Assembly: GCA_000697055.1 (NCBI GenBank)
Contig: JNDT01001903.1
Coordinates: 1-33,342, forward strand
From: Saksenaea vasiformis B4078
Lineage: Eukaryota > Mucoromycota > Mucoromycetes > Mucorales > Saksenaeaceae
Length of the DNA stretch: 33,342 nucleotides
Direction: 5' to 3'
Position numbers and translations under genes: made by a program. Under the pieces are notes generated by a model. That model did not search any database and was not told the origin of the DNA. It saw nothing but the letters and a program-made list of their open reading frames with translations. Shown here piece by piece: positions 1 to 10,189 of this stretch (position 1 is its first letter; each line of letters begins with the position of its first letter).

Positions 1-1325
1 GATCCAGGCTTGACAGTGTGATTATGTTACTTCGTTTACTGAATCATAAATTCGATCCGTAAGTTGATCATCTGCTCTGCTTTCAACTTGGACCGAAACT
101 CTTTAACGGGATTTTAGAAACGGCGAATATACGGTAAGTACAGACATTTATAGCCCCTACTCTCAATTAGGTTGCGAACAGATTCTGGAGGGTGTATTGG
201 TGCGTTATCCATCACGATATAATGGCCTTTCATCCCAAGTTTATCCAATACATCCATTATATTCGAGATATAAGAGAGATAATGTTCCGCTCGCGAACCA
301 ATTCCACCATCGACTCGTTTACCTTTTCGTTTAACTTCCTCCTTCCGGATGTAGGGACCTCTGGCCTTTTGATCGATACGTCTATCACTCCAGCCTCGGA
401 TATGGCACCTAATCTAGTTATGGTAACAACCTTTGGCGGTACAGTACCTTTGTTGGTTTACCTTTCAGGGATCGGCCGAAGTCTCTCCGAGTATGCAGAT
501 GAAATCCAGCTTCGTCAACGAAAACGCAGTTTGGGGTGAAATCTAAATGTTACATCTCGTCCGCTCTTCAATTTTTTCCTTCCGCAAAGCTATAACTCGG
601 TTAGAGTTCTTGCTTCAAGGAAGGTTCTCCAATTTTTTCAATGTCAGACAGCATTTATTGACCAAATGTCTATGTAATGCCCACATTGATCATTGTTAAT
701 ACCTCTGAGACTCTTAGATAATTGTTTATTATTGTTTTACAGAGAGCTTTTATAGCAGTGGCGGTGTTCTTGAGAAATAAAAATTTTACAATGATAAACC
801 AATGATCGATGTTAAAGAGGTTTCAGGTACAATCGGGTATTGGACCCTGATATGATTTGTACTTCAGCTTAATCATTATTTATCCGGTTTCTCATCTGTG
901 AGGTTTATCTGTAGATGTCGTGATATGATTTAGTCATTCTGTATGTAGAATACGACAAGCATTTATTGACCAAATGTCTATGTAATGCCCACGTTGATAT
1001 TGTTAAACCTCTGAATGCATTACGAAGATTCTCCTTTATGTCCGTCAGAACAGAAGAAGGGTTGTGTCCAATATACTCCAATATAAATTCAGAGTGAGCA
1101 TCGGTTAGCTTACTGTAGCGTCGAACAGAAGGCTTCCTTCGAATACCTGGCAAACGTCTTTCTTTGTCATTGTTATATGTTCTAACATCGTGTTGTGCAG
1201 TTTAAACGTTTATACCTGTGATCATAGCTGCCTCCTTTGCTGTCAGCCCTTCCTCAATTAACTAGATCAAATAACTTGCCTATTTACTGTAGAGTGTACC
1301 GTCCATAAGTCTCTCTTGCTTTAGA
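1..1325 (-). pseudogene. Tc1/mariner-type transposase, decayed and cut by window edge
   Basis: Read on the minus strand in several frames. From about 1325 downward there is a helix-turn-helix start (ETYGRYTLQ, then EEGLTAKEAAMITGINV), a second DNA-binding part (RRYSKLTDAHSEFILEYIGHNP and LTISTWALHRHL, 905-1153), and then the DDE core: FVDEAGFHLH near 510-540, a block reading LGAISEAGVIDVS near 390-420, YIVMDNAPIHPPESV near 180-225 and NPVKEFRSKLK near 80-110. This order is that of fungal Tc1/mariner transposases, which cut and paste at TA dinucleotides. Stops and frame changes interrupt nearly every block, and Lys stands where the family usually has the last acidic residue (NPIE). The reading runs off the window at base 1, so the C-terminus is missing. 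It is clearly dead; family assignment is secure, subfamily is not. Confidence 0.85.
652..1015. repeat. 50-60 bp direct duplication inside the Tc1 pseudogene
   Basis: About 655-712 and 960-1015 are nearly identical (both contain TTTATTGACCAAATGTCTAT and go on to a run ending in ACCTCTGA). The copies start about 306 bp apart and lie over the transposase segment that encodes the second helix-turn-helix. The DNA between them (about 713-957) does not read as transposase. This fits either a local duplication or an insertion flanked by duplicated sequence. Confidence 0.7.
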
Positions 1326-2062
1326 TTTAGTTATTTCTTTACCTTTTACGCAAAGATCCAAGGATTATGCTAAGGCGTTCCCTATAGCATCTTCATTGCT
1401 GGATCTACCTTCATTAATGTACGCACAGATGCGGAAGTATTGTTTGGATATTCATATGTCTTTTGCCACTTTCCACTAAATGCAGCATGTGAAAGAGTCA
1501 TTTCTGCCTGGTATTCCAGCCGTTTCTCTCCGTTCCTTTCGACGTCGGGTAGAAGTACCACCAGCATTTACATTCAATGAAACGTTCCCACCTCCCATAT
1601 AATAACCAAGATCATTCATCATTTTCAATGCGAAAGAGAAGTATTTGTAATAGCACGGCCTATGGCTAACATCGCTATTAACTTACGATGATCGGATTCG
1701 TAGGTGTATAGGGGATGGAGGCGAGGAAGCGAGCTTTTAGGATGTTCGTCCGGAATGGTAAGTACCGTTTTTGTTTGGTAAAAACGTAGGGATCCTAGGT
1801 TTAGAATCCCGTCCTTTTATATGAATACGTCTGTGTGCGGAGAGCAAATATATACAAATGGTATGGAGTACAATATCGTCGCTAATCAGGAGCCAATCCA
1901 CACACAAGGTCATGGAGACCTATCTGTAGCACTGCTACACCTTCATTCTCGTTGTGAATTTTAATGATGATATTTCGCAGTTCCAATGCCTATTCCGCCA
2001 TTAAATCCTGCTTCTTTTGCTGTCTCTCGTCATTGTTTACTGAAGCACCTTTGCTGTTTGTC
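1326..2062. other. No gene recognised
   Basis: Between the Tc1 pseudogene and the CACTA element. A 61-codon minus-strand reading at 1382-1567 has no recognisable domain and no support. No RNA gene was seen. It may hold the 5' flank of the Tc1 element, but no terminal inverted repeat could be paired because the other end lies outside the window. Confidence 0.4.
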
Positions 2063-2080
2063 CACTACGGGAAATGGTCT
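2063..2080 (+). repeat. Left terminal inverted repeat of CACTA element
   Basis: CACTACGGGAAATGGTCT, matching the complement of 6653-6670 in most positions, including the first eight. Confidence 0.8.
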
Positions 2081-2240
2081 GTGACGGTCTTCAGGAAATC
2101 TTCGACAAACCTAAAATGCCTTAGACAAATCTTACCAAATCTTGGACACACCTGAAGTACCTTGAACGAATCTGAAATATCTCGAGCAAATCTAATTGTC
2201 TGACAGACCTTGAAAAAATCTTGGACTGATCTAAACTATA
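2080..2240 (+). repeat. Left subterminal repeats of CACTA element
   Basis: A run of related 12-16 bp motifs of the form CTTGGACAAATCTG: examples are CTTCGACAAACCT, CTTAGACAAATCT, CTTGGACACACCTG, CTTGAACGAATCTG, CTCGAGCAAATCTAA and CTTGGACTGATCTAA. Similar motifs recur at 6470-6660. In CACTA elements such arrays are transposase-binding sites; here that role is inferred. Confidence 0.75.
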
Positions 2241-2447
2241 AATATGGCTAAAGATGTGCATGAATTATCATATCACAAACTGAGCAATGAACATAAGCTA
2301 GTAGTTCTGCCTGAGACCAAAGGTTTGCTTAAGAGCAGCATCCTCCTTTTCTTTAACGATAACTTCATTAAAAAAGTACTTGTGACGATCTTTACTGGTA
2401 CCTTTTGCTCTTTTTGACGAGTCCATTACTTTTTTGAAACGTGCACT

Positions 2448-5178
2448 ATGATTCAAAATCCATCATTCTCGAAGAAGATATCGAAGACTACGTTCTACTG
2501 TCATGCTTGTGACAAGATTCTCAAGACATCGAAAAATGGAACTTTATCTCAGCACCGACGAGTCTGCCCAAGTTTGCGAGCAAAAGTACAAGCGACATCC
2601 AGCAACATTATGTATAGCAATGCGGCGGTATGTGATCTGTGTGTCAGGGAACACTGACAGAAATCACTATTTCTAGGATGTTCAGACTATGAACAAATTT
2701 ACATCAAGCGCTGATTATGCCACTGCCGGTTGGGGGATTCAGAATACGAATGAAATCACGCCAAGTGATTATTACGCTGACCCTGGTTGGGAGATTGCTG
2801 ATGATGATGACTTCGATGTTATGCAACTAGCTCCTATCATACACACCGTTACCGAAAATCGTGACGAGGATCTCGACAAGTCCGAAATTCTCAGCCTGGA
2901 GCTTGCGTCGAAGGCAAAGGAGTTCTCCGTGCCACGAGCTTTTGTAGAGTGGACCACAAAGGCTTTTAACAATTATATGGAAGGTGTACTTCAACCGCCG
3001 ACGTCCCCATACTTAAATAGCGAATTTCTAAAAAGACAATTTCCTCTCACCCCAGACGAATACGATATGTGCATAAATGGCTGCATGATGTTCACCAAAG
3101 AAGACAGCAGCCACAAGTGCAAGCACTGCGGACAAGATAGGTGGAGTGCCAGCACAAAAAGGACGCACGACGGTACACTGATGTCCAGCAAAAAGGCCAA
3201 GAAGACGGTGAAGCAGCTATCTCTAGGTAGACAGCTCGCAGTCCTCGTAGCTAATGAAGAAACGAGAGAGCTGCTTGCATACCGAGCTAGGAGAGTCAGT
3301 ATGGAAACTGACACGTTAAGTGACGCGTTCGATGGGGAGATGTATTTACAATACTACAAGGAACTTTTTCCTAAGGAATACGATATTGCGCTTGCACTCT
3401 TCACTGATGGATTCTGCCCATATAAAAGAGGCGGCATACAAATGACTATCATACATTTGATCATCTTAAGCTTACCTCCAGAAGTACGATATGAACTCCA
3501 TAACATGCTTCAGTTGTGTATTATCCCGGGACCAAAGGCACCAAAGGATATCTTCTCCTTTCTTCAACCTATGCTGGAAGAATTGCAGACAATGCAACTC
3601 GCAGGATTAAAAGTGAAAAACAGTGTCGAGGATATTACTGTCAGGGTACATCTAATGTTAGCTACAGGTGATATTCCAGCAGTCTCGAAGATTGCTTACC
3701 ATCACGAGCACACATCTCGGTACGGGTGTCGAATTTGTTATGCCGAAGGATCCAGTGCAACGCATACCAGTGGAGGGAAAACGTATAAAGCGGGGATGTA
3801 TTTCAAGCCAAGTGCAAAACCGTATGACATTCGCCCTGTAGCTAGCTTTATCGATGGTGATGATGAACAAGGAGTATCACATCCATCTCCATTTGCAAAA
3901 TTGAAGACATTTCGCGGCCCGACTTTTCTTGGACTGGATGTGATGCATCTTCTGGGTCACGGAATCGCTAAACAGTTCTGGAACATAATATGTGGAGTGT
4001 ACGGCAGTGAGGGCAATCCCTTATATCTGAAGCCAGCTTTCCAGCGGGAAATTGGACAACAGTTAAACAATTCTCGAGCGCTACTGCCTGTGTCGTTTCA
4101 TGGAAGCCTGTCAGATATCACGACACAGTCCGGTCATTACAGAGCTGTCGACTGGTTGTATTTTATAAGATATGCCGTTCCAACAATTATAATCGAATAT
4201 ATACGCGATCAACCAAGTATTAAGGCTGTACACGCTTTGGTCGAGATTATTCAGTTAATTATGTTCAGACGGGTTACCACTAAAGAGATCAATCGTATCG
4301 AATGTAACGTACAGGTCTGGTACAACTATCCTTTAGATCTCGAAAAGAGGCAGATCATACATGTGTCAGTCTTTACAATATCGCAACACTACTTACAACA
4401 CATTCCGATGATGATACGATCCCTTGGACCTTTGCCATTTACAGCTGCATTCGCCATGGAACGTACCATTGGGGACTACAAGAAGAACATAAAATCCAAA
4501 TCGCAATCCGAGGCCAACGTAGGTAATCTGCTCCATGAGTTTGCCGCACGAAGGTATTATGAGTGAACAAAGAGACATGAAAATTCAAAAAAAGAAGCGC
4601 AAGTGCTGACGGAAGCAACTGGTGAAGAAGCTCCAGAGTTGTGGGGACCATTCGAATCTGTAGAGATAATGGATTATAGCAAATTCAATCTGCAAGAGAA
4701 TCTGAAAAAGTTCTGGTGCATCTACCTAGAACAAGTCGGGCAAATTGCACCTACAATCACGGTTGCGTCCCGACTCTGGAAAAGCACCGGTGAAGTAATT
4801 GGGAGCAAACAGACAGACAATGATTCTGGGCGTGGCAATACATTCCTGAAGCTGACAATCGTTGTGGATATAAACCGTAGAAGCAAGGTTATCAAGAGAA
4901 GACCTAGAACATACTTTGGGGAACTGTTATGCCTCTTCCAACACACTCAACAGGGCAACACTCGTTTGCTTGCCCTCGTAAAAATATTCTCAATCGTAGT
5001 TCCAAAGCAAGGGTACCCTTATAAGCAAGCATCAGCAGCGTATCGCCTAAGAGTCATAAGCGCTGATGATATTGATTGTATGGCGGGACGCATTAATTCA
5101 GCAACTGGTCGCCAATACATCGTTTGGCCAGCCACAGCGCCAGACCATCCCTGTTTTGGAGAACTTCGCCTTCTTTGA
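2448..5178 (+). pseudogene. Tnp2/Plavaka-like CACTA transposase, one in-frame TGA
   Basis: Exon 1 is 2448-2627. An intron (2628-2676, GTATGT...TTCTAG) joins phase 0 to exon 2, 2677-5178. The N-terminus has a BED/C2H2-like finger (CHACDKILKTSKNGTLSQHRRVC). The core follows the CACTA/Plavaka plan: GDIPAVSKI (Asp codon 3670), a GCRICY cysteine pair, LDVMHLLG (Asp 3937) and FAMERTIGDYKK (Glu 4459), which I take as the DDE triad. A TGA at 4564-4566 follows RRYYE, but the same frame then stays open to 5178 (FGELLCLFQH, RPRTYFG), giving about 893 codons in all. The stop lies after the triad, so a truncated but possibly folded catalytic core could still be made. The TGA may be a nonsense mutation or a sequencing error. 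The fold family is confident; the exact superfamily branch is not. Confidence 0.85.
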
Positions 5179-5288
5179 TTTTTGTTTATACTTTAGTCGT
5201 ATATCGTGGCCAATCAAAGCATTTTTCTAATTTTTTAACGGCTTCCACGCGCATGTGTCTACTTCGCTCTTTCACCAGGTTCTCTACT

Positions 5289-6369
5289 ATGTCAAAGCAA
5301 CCTATAACACCAAGAGATATTTTACAAGCTTTTGAAACATTGGAAAGTACTGTTAAGCAGGAAATCAAAGAAATGAAAGCAGAATTCATGGAAGAGACCA
5401 GGTCTATGAGAAATGATATTGAGGCTATTGCTGTGCATATTAATCACTTATCTCAGACAGAAGATAATAGAAATGAGACTCTTGAATCTGCAGCTCCACT
5501 GCTGTCAATACCGTCACCTCTCCCTGTATGGGAAAGAAGTATTCCTCACCCGGTGTATACGGCGAAGAAGAAAATGTAACAATGGAGAGAACGGTCCAAT
5601 TATCAGACACTGTTCTGCGAGATCTGATTTTGAACGAGAGGCAACTCCACCCGCATTTGGAAGCTCTTCCAGACGAGGAAGTTGACGGTCTCATCCGAGA
5701 CATAAAGCATTTGGCGAGAGTGGCAGCCGATCAAACCAAGATTACCTTTCGCGCATTTGGTATTCCATGGGCCAACCTGAAAAGACATGCGAAATACCAT
5801 GCGTACAAGCTGATCGAGACCAATGCGTCCCCTCAAGTGCCTCTGGGAAAATGCAAAGGTCACTGGGCAGCTCGACTTCTCCTACAAAGACGCTGGGCCT
5901 CACGTGAAAGAAAGCGAAATGCTTCGAAAAATCGAACAACAGGTACAGCAGAGCAATCAAGATCGAAAATGTTACGTTTTAACAGCTTTTGTCTTATGCA
6001 TATATTTCTAGAAGATGGAGACGAAGAGGACTACGGCTGGGGTTCCTACTACGACCCCGAGAAAGATGACGGAAACGCCGATGAAGCCAGCAATGAAAAA
6101 GAAAGGTATGACGTTCATTTTGATGATCAAGCTAATTAAGCTCTAGTAGTGAAGAAGAATCGGAGAAGGATGAAGTGGCAGACTCTGAAGCTGTTAACGA
6201 AGAAGAAGTTGACAACAGCGGCGCACATGAAGGCAGTGAAGAACGTGGTGAAACCGGAACAGCCACTCCATCTAAGAAAAAACGTGCTATTCCCGACAGT
6301 GGAGATTTAAGAACTCACCAGAAGAAGAGTAGATATGATAGTGGAACTGGTAGAACTAGCAGACAATAA
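5289..6369 (+). CDS. Second ORF of the CACTA element, unknown function, spliced
   Basis: Not recognised as a known family. The likely start is ATG 5289 (MSKQPITPRDILQAFETLE). The first part is heptad-rich (EIKEMKAEFMEETRSM, coiled coil), the middle is basic and helical (HLEALPDEEVDGLIRDIKHL, WASRERKRNASKN), and the C-terminal third is very acidic (EDGDEEDYGWGSYYDPEKDD, then SSEEESEKDE) before a basic end (PSKKKRAIPD, HQKKSRYDSG). Exons that keep the frame are 5289-5525, about 5588-5942, 6012-6105 and 6147-6369; the introns at 5943-6011 and 6106-6146 are convincing, while the first (5526-5587) is weak and could instead be a frameshift, with ATG 5582 as an alternative start. It lies 110 bp after the transposase on the same strand inside the same ends, so it is probably an accessory DNA-binding or multimerising factor; that role is inference. 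Confidence 0.65.
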
Positions 6370-6439
6370 ATAATAGCATTAAACCGCCTATAGGTGCTTT
6401 TATGAGGAATAGCTAGCAACAGAAGATCCGTAAACGCAG

Positions 6440-6652
6440 ACGATATGGCTCTTATAGTTCCTTCAAGAATCTGTAACAGATCTCGAAAAGATCTACGGTA
6501 AGCCTCGGACAGACCTGTAGTAGATCTCTAGCAAATCTGCGGAAAATCTCAACATCAAAATCTTGGACAGATCTGACAAAAGGGTCAAAATCAAAGATTT
6601 GTTTAAGATTTTGGATATAAGATTAACCACAGGTTTGCTACAGATTTGTTCA
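6440..6652 (+). repeat. Right subterminal repeats of CACTA element
   Basis: Motifs related to the left array occur in the same orientation (CTCGGACAGACCTG, CTCTAGCAAATCTGC, CTTGGACAGATCTGAC) and then inverted next to the right end (AGATTTGTTTAAG, AGGTTTGCTACAGATTTG). Function as transposase sites is inferred from CACTA elements in general. Confidence 0.7.
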
Positions 6653-6670
6653 AGACTTTTTGCCGTAGTG
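6653..6670 (-). repeat. Right terminal inverted repeat of CACTA element
   Basis: Reads CACTACGGCAAAAAGTCT on the minus strand. The flanking bases after 6670 are CGTCG. Confidence 0.8.
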
Positions 6671-6980
6671 CGTCGTAGCGTATATATATACCGTATAAAG
6701 TCATCTTACAACTTCGATATCTGCAACGTAGAGGACATTAGCTAACGATGGTTAATAGTTATTACCGTATGCATGTATATAGGTAATGGGACATTTGTGA
6801 GCCTTCCTCCGTCATCTTTGCATGATCGAAACGAATGATGCGTCCTGAAGGGTGCCACAACGGCTGCTGTAAAATTCATTCCCAGACAACGCAAATTAAT
6901 GCCATTGGCCAGCGCAAAAAAAAAGCTCATTCGACGCAAAACAGTGTAGAGGCAAACCTTTTTGTCGCTTGCTTTCTTCG
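6671..6980. other. Short intergenic stretch, presumptive promoter of the WD40 gene
   Basis: Right flank of the CACTA element followed by the leader of the next gene. A TATA-like run (GTATATATATACC) lies at about 6680-6692, too far from the start to assign. Nothing else is recognised. Confidence 0.35.
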
Positions 6981-8368
6981 ATGGCTACAGAAAAGAGAAA
7001 GGCCTCGCCTGGTTTATCCAATGACGGTGCCCTAGTCAAGCGTACTAAGCAGGAGTCAGAGACATCTCTTGTTACATTGTCAACCGAACGATCTGGCACA
7101 AGCAATGCACTTGTCGGCACCGTAAGTGCAAATCGTCAATGCGTACTCGGATGAACCGATCCATTGTGTAGGTGAAACGCACTTCCTCTTTAGACGCACC
7201 AGTTATGCAATTGACTGGCCATTCGGTATGTTGATGACTTGTACCACGACAAGAACCTCATGACGTCTGATTTACAGGGCGAGATCTTTTCATGTGCATT
7301 TAACAGCACTGGCGAACATATTGCCAGTGGGTCTTTTGATAGAACAATTCGTAAGTAGAATTAATTGTGGCTATATTATCTAATGACAGATTTCATGGGT
7401 AGTATTGTGGAATACCTACGGTGACTGCAAAAACTATGGTTTACTGAAGGGTCACAGTAACGCTGTTATGCAGCTAAACTGGTCGCGTGATTCAAGGTAA
7501 CTTTGCGAGTTTTCGATGGACGACTCATCTAATTTAACGGAATATAGTCAAATATTCAGTTGTTCTGCTGATAAAACCCTTTCCATCTGGGATGTGAAAA
7601 CAGGATCGCGAATCCGACGATGGAAGGGTCATAGTGGTGTGGTAAACAGCTGTGCAGTAGCTCGCCGAGGACCTGAGACTGTTGTTTCTGGAAGTGATGA
7701 TGCGTCCATAAGATTGTGGGATAGTCGAGATAAGGAGGCAGTGCAGATTTTCGAAGATAAGTACCAAGTAACGAGTGTCTGCTTCAGCGATGCAGGCGAT
7801 ATGGTATATTCTGGAGGATTGGACAACGAGATCAAGGTAGACATAATAATCATATACATTGCCTTTGATTAAGTAAGGGGAATTAGGTCTGGGATCTTCG
7901 TAAAAAAGCAGTTGCGTACACGCTGACGGGCCATTTGGACACAATCTCCGGCATGTCGCTTAGCCCAGATGGCTCCTATCTGCTTTCGAATGCTATGGAC
8001 AACACAGGTATGCAATAGGCGGAAGAAAGAGAAACAGCTGGGTGACTGGAACATATATAGTACGTATCTGGGACGTGAAGCCGTTCGCTCCAGCAGACCG
8101 CTGCGTGAAAGTATTTGATGGGGCACCGCATGGCTTTGAGAAGAATTTGATCAAACCCTGTTGGTCAACGGATGGAAGTCAGATTGCTTGCGGTTCTGCA
8201 GACCGGACAGTTGTGATTTGGGAAGTTGACTCTGGAAAGATTTTGTACAAACTCCCAGGACATCGCGGTTGCGTCAATGATGTTGACTGGCATCCCAAGG
8301 AACCGATCATTATGAGTTGCAGCACAGACAAGACTATTTTCCTTGGCGAAGTGAAACCTACCAATTGA
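6981..8368 (+). CDS. SNRNP40: U5 snRNP 40-kDa WD40 protein (SNRNP40/Spf38 type)
   Basis: A splicing factor: a seven-bladed WD40 propeller of the U5 snRNP that contacts Prp8. Seven exons join in frame: 6981-7121, 7172-7225, 7278-7350, 7403-7496, 7548-7836, 7887-8007 and 8061-8368, giving 359 aa, the usual family length. All introns are 50-53 nt with GT...AG. Blades are visible as VMQLTGHSGEIFSCAF, LLKGHSNAVMQLNW...FSCSADKTLSIWD, RRWKGHSGVVNSCAVARRGP...SGSDDASIRLWD, YQVTSVCF...GGLDNEIKVWDLR, LTGHLDTISGMSLSPDGSYL, an inserted segment PFAPADRCVKVFDGAPHGFEKN typical of this subfamily, and YKLPGHRGCVNDVDWHPKEP. ATG 6981 is the first in frame and is followed by a short basic tail (EKRKASPG). The inserted segment and the ARRGP motif separate it from generic WD40 proteins, so the assignment is strong. 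Confidence 0.95.
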
Positions 8369-8931
8369 AAAGCTCATCCTAAATAATAAACATCTGAAGT
8401 CCTCTCTCACTGTATAACTGTGTGTGAAGAACCATTGTATCAAAGTAGTTAATTATCTCTCTAGTACAGATCATTATGGTAGCCCGGATATAGGAACTTT
8501 TATATATGAGGTTAAGCAAACAATAAACAGCACAAGTGTTCCTGTCGAAGTACGCGCCTGTCTATTAATCTGACCTACTATGTTTATTGCTAAATCCTAC
8601 AAAGACTGCACCTCTCCACACCGATTGAAGGTAAAAAAAAAAGAATGTCTATTTGGCAGTTCTGTGCGTAAATGAGATGGTAATTGCGATATCACTTCCA
8701 AAATTCTCCTACCGCTGTGTGTTTTCGCGCTATCCAACAGAAAGTCGGACACACCTTCAATCGCGGAATCTCAAACTTGGTTACCAACCGAAACACAGTG
8801 GCTTTGCGATTGAGTTCCGCTCATGTGACTCGCCCTCGCCCAGAAAACAAATTTTTTCTTCATAAAAGCGGCTTCCACCTAGTCTATAGCTTCCTCCTCT
8901 TTTCCCAACTTCTAAATCTCGATTAATCAAA
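8369..8931. promoter_or_regulatory. Intergenic region holding the RPS13 promoter and leader
   Basis: No gene is seen in 8369-8931. Close to the RPS13 start are a TATA-like ATAAAAG (about 8861-8867) and a pyrimidine-rich leader (TTCCTCCTCTTTTCCCAACT, 8891-8910), as expected for a highly expressed fungal ribosomal protein gene. Assignment rests on position and composition only. Confidence 0.5.
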
Positions 8932-9581
8932 ATGGGTCGCATGGTATGTCAGGAACAAACAACACGAGAACATGGAATTGACAGTTTGATGAATAGCACA
9001 CTCCTGGTAAGGGTATCTCTAGCAGTGCCCTCCCCTACCGCCGCTCTGCTCCTTCCTGGTTGAAGACCACTCCCCAAGAGGTCGTCGACATGATCTGCAA
9101 GAGCGCTAAGAAGGGTATGACCCCCTCTCAGATTGGTGTTGTCCTCCGTGACTCCCACGGTATTCCCCAGGTCTCTCGCGTCACTGGCAACAAGATCCTC
9201 CGTATCCTCAAGTCGAACGGTCTTGCTCCTGATGTCCCCGAGGACTTGTACCACCTCATCAAGAAGGCTGTCACCATCCGTAAGCACATGGAGCGCAACC
9301 GCAAGGACAAGGACAGCAAGTACCGTTTGATTCTCATCGAGTCCCGTATCCACCGTCTTGCTCGTTACTACCAGACCGTTGGCCACTTGCCTCCCAACTG
9401 GAAATAGTATCCTTTTTGAATATGTGATGGGTGTGGGTGGGGTGTATTGATTTTTTTTGCCTATATTGGACATTACGTCGAAGTGAAGCCCTCGGTGGCT
9501 TTGCTTGGTAATAGTCTACCTTGACCCATTGTTTTGCTTTTTTATAGTGAGTCTTCCACTGCCTCCGCCATGGTCGCTTAA
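8932..9581 (+). CDS. RPS13: Small ribosomal subunit protein uS15 (RPS13)
   Basis: Cytosolic 40S ribosomal protein. Three exons: 8932-8943 (only 12 nt, MGRM), 8997-9406 and 9548-9581, total 151 aa, exactly the normal length. Introns are 8944-8996 (53 nt) and 9407-9547 (141 nt). The sequence is highly conserved: [78 protein letters not shown]. Reading straight through would stop after NWK at a TAG, but splicing at GTATCC restores the conserved C-terminus ([11 protein letters not shown]), so the last exon is real. Codon use is strongly biased to C-ending and T-ending codons (GTC, CTC, CGT), unlike most neighbours, as expected for a highly expressed gene. Upstream is a pyrimidine-rich leader. Confidence 0.98.
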
Positions 9582-10189
9582 GCAGGCCCTTGGGCAAGTC
9601 CCTATCAAGTCCTGGCCACTACTACTATGCAAGTGTAGTAGATTGTGTATCTTTTTCTTGTTTAGGGATAGCAACACCATAATAAAACGTAGCTACTTGC
9701 GTTTGGTAGAACAGATGAGTTTTGACTGTGTGGTTAGTATTATGTGAAGGTAAAAGAAAGGAAGACCAGTCCGGTGATGACAACGTATCATGAAAACAAG
9801 GACCATTACAAAGATTTTGGTTCGATGAGGTTTTTGTATTCACACTGGCTGAGGATTGGTAACTTCTCTTCATGGATCTCTTATATATGAATAAAATCTT
9901 GCAATATTTGAATTGTAATTGCTTGTTCGCGTCAGATGTCGCACTACATATTGAGTTTTACATTACTTTTCTGTGCTAGCTTTAACGAACTACCCTTTCC
10001 TTTGGGTACCGTGCATTTATATGAAGAAAATTATTAGGACAGACACATGTCGGTCAAATACAAGTGCGTCGCATAGTCTGGCATGTACGTCTGATTATGT
10101 ATTAATTTTTGTTGAACAATGTTTTACATTACTCTTAACCAATTATGCGTCCATGAAGAGCTAATTCCGCGCTGAGAGTGAAGTAAAAG
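9582..10189. other. No gene recognised; 3' flank of RPS13
   Basis: Only short scattered readings. Possible poly(A) signals (AATAAAA at about 9679 and 9890) could serve RPS13. Nothing else is supported. Confidence 0.4.

Larger units (their letters stand above)
2063..6670 (+). mobile_element. CACTA-type DNA transposon, apparently complete (4.6 kb)
   Basis: The left end begins CACTACGGGAAATGGTCT at 2063. The right end finishes at 6670 with CCGTAGTG, whose complement begins CACTACGGCAAAAAGTCT. The ends therefore form an inverted repeat of about 18 bp with a few mismatches and the CACTA start of the EnSpm/CMC superfamily. Short subterminal motifs are repeated at both ends. Inside are two plus-strand spliced genes: a Tnp2/Plavaka-like transposase (2448-5178) and an unknown second protein (5289-6369). 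No clean 3-bp target duplication is visible (GTC on the left, CGT on the right), so the exact outer boundary is uncertain by a base or two or the flanks have drifted. An in-frame TGA in the transposase suggests this copy may be non-autonomous. Confidence 0.85.

Noticed and set aside
1382..1567. 61-codon minus-strand frame as the Tc1 N-terminus
   Set aside because: The recognisable helix-turn-helix start lies at 1240-1325 and this frame does not connect to it.
9060..9407. RPS13 ending at the TAG after NWK
   Set aside because: The conserved C-terminus ([10 protein letters not shown]) is recovered by splicing 9407-9547 and gives the standard 151 aa.
9407..9547. Box C/D snoRNA in the long RPS13 intron
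   Set aside because: RPS13 introns host U14 in some animals, but I found no U14-like sequence and no paired C (RTGATGA) and D (CTGA) boxes with a terminal stem.
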